Positions 5,045-7,820 of a stretch of DNA of 7,820 bases are shown piece after piece. Each line of letters begins with the position of its first letter. Within the stretch, counting starts at the first letter, position 1. This stretch comes from Methanobacterium sp. (lineage in GTDB: Archaea > Methanobacteriota > Methanobacteria > Methanobacteriales > Methanobacteriaceae), in the NCBI GenBank assembly GCA_003151535.1, contig PLXT01000077.1:11799-19618 (forward strand), in the 5' to 3' direction. The position numbers and the translations under genes were made by a program. Under the pieces are notes generated by a model that saw only the letters and a program-made list of their open reading frames with translations, was not told the DNA's origin and made no database searches.

Positions 5045-6073
5045 ATGAATATATTAGCTATTGATATTGGAGTTGGAACTCAAGATATAATGCTTTACGA
5101 TACAGATAACACTATTGAAAATTCTGTTAAAATTGTTATGCCCTCACCTACTAAAATAATTGCTAATAGAATTAGAAAGCATCACAATGATATACTAATT
5201 AGCGGAGTTACAATGGGAGGAGGACCAGTAAACAAGGCAGTAAAAAACCATTTAGCAAGGGGTTACAATGTCATGATGACAGAAAGTTCTGCAAGAACTA
5301 TTAGGGATGATATTAATCGAGTAAAGTCGATGGGAATAAAAATTGTTCCGAATAGTGAAAATCATCCGGAATTAGGCAATATCGAACTTAAAGATGTGGA
5401 TTTAAATGCTATTCGAGAAGCATTATCACAATTTGATGTAACATTAGATTTTGATTATATTGGGGTGGCAGTCCAGGATCATGGCCATATGAAGGGAATG
5501 GGAGATAGAAATTTTCGTTTCATGAAAATAAAGGAGAAATTGGATGTTGCAAGAAGTCCTGAGGAATTTGCTTATCATAAAGAAGTTCCTGAATATTTCA
5601 GTAGGATGAATGGTGTTTTAACTACTTTAAAAGGATATAACACCACTATTATGGATTCTAAATTTGCTTCTGTTTGTGGAGCCACTTGCGACAACTATGT
5701 TAAGGATCTTAACAGTTACATAGTTATGGACATTGGAAATGGACATACCCTAGCGGCATCATTTGAAAATAACAAAATATTAGGAGTTTTTGAACATCAT
5801 ACTCGTTCTTTAGATCCAGAAAAGATTGTACAACTACTTAAAAAACTTGAAAATGGAACAATTACTCATGAGGAAGTACATGAAGATGGGGGGCATGGTG
5901 CATGGGTCACAGCACCTATGAATGGTGTTGAATGCGTTGTTGCAACAGGTCCAATGAGAAGAATATTAGAAAGAACAAACTTAACAGTCCATTACGCAGC
6001 CCCTGCAGGGGATGTTATGATGACTGGCCCGGTAGGTCTTATAAAGGCTATAAAATCTAATCATACACAGTAA
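5045..6073 (+). CDS. DUF1786-like protein, possible actin/HSP70-fold ATPase relative
   Basis: A 342-residue protein that I place in the DUF1786 family, found in archaea and some anaerobic bacteria and often labelled, without proof, as pyruvate formate-lyase activating enzyme-like. It has two phosphate-loop-like segments typical of the ASKHA (actin/sugar kinase/HSP70) fold: DIGVGTQD at residues 7-14 and VMDIGNGHTLAASF at 227-240. Between them are a glycine-rich TMGGGPVNKA (56-65) and a His-rich VQDHGHMKGMGD (143-154); a second His/Gly patch HEDGGHGAW is at 279-287, and the end holds ATGPMRR and TGPVGL. No signal peptide or membrane segment is seen. The ATG at 5045 is favoured because the first phosphate motif begins at residue 7. 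The gene is divergent from trpB2 with TGTACA boxes between them, and the PHP gene follows after 74 bp. Its function is unknown; nucleotide binding is inferred from motifs only. Confidence 0.85.
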   Translation: MNILAIDIGVGTQDIMLYDTDNTIENSVKIVMPSPTKIIANRIRKHHNDILISGVTMGGGPVNKAVKNHLARGYNVMMTESSARTIRDDINRVKSMGIKIVPNSENHPELGNIELKDVDLNAIREALSQFDVTLDFDYIGVAVQDHGHMKGMGDRNFRFMKIKEKLDVARSPEEFAYHKEVPEYFSRMNGVLTTLKGYNTTIMDSKFASVCGATCDNYVKDLNSYIVMDIGNGHTLAASFENNKILGVFEHHTRSLDPEKIVQLLKKLENGTITHEEVHEDGGHGAWVTAPMNGVECVVATGPMRRILERTNLTVHYAAPAGDVMMTGPVGLIKAIKSNHTQ

Positions 6074-6134
6074 TATAAAAATAATCCTGAAAATAAATTT
6101 CAAATAATCTATCAATAATTTAAAATTAATAATA

Positions 6135-6140
6135 AGAGGA
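6135..6140 (+). promoter_or_regulatory. Ribosome binding site of the PHP gene
   Basis: AGAGGA seven bases before ATG at 6148-6150. Its presence, unlike the leaderless-looking gene upstream, fits translation from an internal position on a shared transcript. Confidence 0.7.
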
Positions 6141-6147
6141 ATATTGA

Positions 6148-6798
6148 ATGATATTGGATCCCCACATACATAGCACACATTCAAGTGATTCTACTGCATC
6201 TCCTAAAGATATAGTAAAAAAGGCAAGAGCAATAGGTTTAGATGCTATAGCTGTTGCTGATCATAACACAATTAAAGGATCTATGGCCACAATAAAAGAG
6301 GCTAAAGACTTTAAAGATTTTGTTGTAGTACCTGCAATGGAAATAAGTTCAAGTAAGGGGCATATTGTTGCATTAGGGATAAATGAGGACGTTAAAAAAG
6401 GATTGTCTCCTGAAGAGACTGTTGAGACTATTCGTGATCTAGGTGGAATAGCAGTTGCTGCCCACCCATTTGTAAGATACAGGGAAGGTTTATGTGATAA
6501 TGTTAGGGATTTGGATATTGATGCTATAGAAACCATGAATTCTCGATATGTTTTTGGTTACTCCAATTGGCGTGCAAAAAATCTTGCTCTTAAAAGGAAC
6601 ATCCCAGAAATAGGTTCAAGTGATGCTCACTTTTTAGAAGCCATAGGAAGCTGTGTAACAGAATTAGAGGCTGATTTTTCTTATGAAAATATAATTGAGG
6701 CTATATTATCGGGAAAAACGAATGTATATGGGGATAGAACTCCTTTACCTCTTATACTGAAGGAAGTAATCAACAAGAAAATTAAAAGAAAGGGTTAG
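6148..6798 (+). CDS. PHP-domain metal-dependent phosphoesterase
   Basis: A 216-residue protein covering a complete small PHP domain. Metal ligands are visible in order: His6 and His8 in DPHIHST, Asp38-His39 in VADHNT, Glu65 in AMEIS, His72 in KGHIVALG, His106 in AAHPF, and Asp159 and His161 in GSSDAH. The family hydrolyses phosphoesters using two or three metal ions; members include histidinol-phosphatase-like enzymes and nucleotide or RNA 3'-end phosphoesterases, and the sequence does not tell which substrate this one uses. It is probably cytoplasmic. The 74-bp gap after the DUF1786-like gene has no oligo-T terminator, so the two are probably co-transcribed. A T tract follows the stop. The lysine-rich C-terminus (KEVINKKIKRKG) could bind nucleic acid or phosphate, which is speculation. 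Confidence 0.93.
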   Translation: MILDPHIHSTHSSDSTASPKDIVKKARAIGLDAIAVADHNTIKGSMATIKEAKDFKDFVVVPAMEISSSKGHIVALGINEDVKKGLSPEETVETIRDLGGIAVAAHPFVRYREGLCDNVRDLDIDAIETMNSRYVFGYSNWRAKNLALKRNIPEIGSSDAHFLEAIGSCVTELEADFSYENIIEAILSGKTNVYGDRTPLPLILKEVINKKIKRKG

Positions 6799-6832
6799 AC
6801 TAGTATTTGAATAATAGTTAATATACATATGA

Positions 6833-6841
6833 TTTTTTTTT
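6833..6841 (+). terminator. Oligo-T terminator after the PHP gene
   Basis: Nine consecutive T, 35 bp past the PHP stop codon. A T run of this kind is sufficient for termination by archaeal RNA polymerase. It separates the DUF1786-like/PHP pair from the DUF63 gene. Confidence 0.55.
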
Positions 6842-6901
6842 AAATGCTTGATTCTCAATAATTTACCATAATTTTTAACCTTTGAGATCTATATTAAAAT
6901 T

Positions 6902-7705
6902 ATGATATCTGATTTTTTTCAAGGAATACTTGAATACATTCGCCAAAACTTCATTTACCTCCATCCAGGATATACTATTCTTAATACCATAGTATTCGGT
7001 GTAATACTTGGTATTTGTATTCTTGTAATAATTAAAATGTTTAAATATATTAAAAAAGACCCCGCTGAACTTATGATCCCACTTATTCCATTCATATTTT
7101 TTGGATCTAGTGCAAGGGCTCTTGTGGATAACAATATTTATCCTCTTACCTACATTCTTGTAACTCCAGGGATATATGTTTTAACGGGATCTATGGCAAT
7201 TGTTACTGTTTTAGCAGCAGTATTCATAGAAAAGAGAACAAGCTTTGATTTCAGGTACTTCATATTTATTTTAGGTGCTCTGCTTTGTGTTCCTAATATT
7301 ATATTTATGGGCCCCATTAACCCAATTGCAACTTTTCAAGTTGTAGGGGTATGGGCTCTTATATCTGGAATATTTGTACTCTTAAGGAATAAATGGTCTT
7401 TATTAAATAATAAATACAATTTAAGCGTATTAACGGCCCATTTATTTGATGCATCATCCACTTTTATTGCAGTAGATTACTATGGATACTATGAGCAGCA
7501 TGTACTTCCCAGTGCATTAACAGCTCTTTTTGGTACTGCAGCTATAATGTTTCCACTTAAAATAGGTGTAATATTAGGCGCTCTTTACATTATAGACACA
7601 TATATAGAAGATAGAACAATAGCAAACATGTTAAAACTAGCCATATTTATCCTTGGTCTTGCTCCAGGACTTAGAAATTTCCTTAGCTTGATTATGGGTA
7701 CTTGA
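6902..7705 (+). CDS. DUF63-family multipass membrane protein
   Basis: A 267-residue, strongly hydrophobic protein that I assign to DUF63, an archaeal integral membrane family of unknown function. Likely membrane spans lie near residues 27-47, 57-75, 88-108, 118-137, 143-161, 206-232 and 243-263, with possibly one more around 178-192. Conserved-looking polar motifs within or beside spans are FFGSSARALVD (66-76), AHLFDASSTFIAVDYYGYYEQHVLP (split around Asp183 and Asp192) and GLAPGLRN (252-259); charged residues in such places suggest a transporter or membrane enzyme, but nothing shows a substrate. There is no clear Shine-Dalgarno before ATG 6902, so it may be leaderless; the upstream TATA match (around 6867-6877) is weak. 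It has its own terminator-bounded unit and no obvious functional link to the neighbours. Confidence 0.88.
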   Translation: MISDFFQGILEYIRQNFIYLHPGYTILNTIVFGVILGICILVIIKMFKYIKKDPAELMIPLIPFIFFGSSARALVDNNIYPLTYILVTPGIYVLTGSMAIVTVLAAVFIEKRTSFDFRYFIFILGALLCVPNIIFMGPINPIATFQVVGVWALISGIFVLLRNKWSLLNNKYNLSVLTAHLFDASSTFIAVDYYGYYEQHVLPSALTALFGTAAIMFPLKIGVILGALYIIDTYIEDRTIANMLKLAIFILGLAPGLRNFLSLIMGT

Positions 7706-7762
7706 AAACTAGTATATCGATTAAGAATTCTATTAATTGTTTGTCAATATTATAATGCCAAA

Positions 7763-7768
7763 TTTTTT
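7763..7768 (+). terminator. Possible T-tract terminator after the DUF63 gene
   Basis: Six T about 58 bp beyond the stop codon, with no stable stem before it. A modest signal, but it lies between the gene and a new promoter-like element. Confidence 0.3.
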
Positions 7769-7788
7769 AAAGTAAAAACTAATATCAA

Positions 7789-7799
7789 TATTATATAAA
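7789..7799 (+). promoter_or_regulatory. TATA-type promoter for a gene beyond the window
   Basis: TATTATATAAA is the best TATA-box match on the plus strand near the right edge. A start about 25 bp downstream would fall at or just past position 7820, so the transcribed gene is outside the window. Confidence 0.45.
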
Positions 7800-7820
7800 G
7801 AGAATTTCTATAAACCTCTA

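Noticed and set aside
1..7820. CRISPR array, insertion sequence, defence system or integration site
   Set aside because: No regularly spaced repeats, transposase, integrase or Cas-like protein, and no tRNA attachment site were found.

Overview
The window looks like a piece of chromosome from a methanogenic archaeon of the order Methanobacteriales, probably a mesophilic Methanobacterium-like species. The basis is a fused formaldehyde-activating enzyme/hexulose-6-phosphate synthase, a TrpB2-type tryptophan synthase beta chain, archaeal families of unknown function (DUF1786-like and DUF63-like), purine-rich Shine-Dalgarno sites and TATA-type promoters, all in very AT-rich spacers. The genus is an inference; no rRNA or tRNA gene is present to test it.

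Layout. Positions 1-734 hold no intact gene: 1-540 is extremely AT-rich with recurring GTTATA/TATAAC inverted repeats, and about 545-715 is a more GC-rich island of unknown origin. Positions 735-1583 (minus) are a decayed gene for an EFR1-type flavodoxin/ferredoxin protein, broken by several frameshifts and stops. A 514-bp spacer (1584-2097) carries compact palindromes and the terminator of the next gene. Then come fae-hps (2098-3318, minus) and trpB2 (3542-4834, minus). A 210-bp divergent spacer separates trpB2 from a plus-strand DUF1786-like gene (5045-6073), followed by a PHP-domain phosphoesterase gene (6148-6798) and a DUF63-like membrane protein gene (6902-7705). A strong TATA-like element at the right edge suggests another plus-strand gene beyond the window.

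Function. Fae-Hps links formaldehyde, tetrahydromethanopterin and ribulose 5-phosphate/hexulose 6-phosphate, which in methanogens lacking the oxidative pentose phosphate pathway supplies pentoses. TrpB2 makes tryptophan from indole and serine. The spacer upstream of trpB2 contains two perfect TGTACA hexamers and one 5/6 match, spaced 10 and 20 bp apart. TGTACA is the TRP box bound by the archaeal tryptophan repressor TrpY in Methanothermobacter, where trpB2 is a known target. Because the boxes lie between two divergent promoters, the uncharacterised DUF1786-like gene may share this control. This is the most interesting regulatory observation here. I see no CRISPR array, intact mobile element, tRNA or rRNA.
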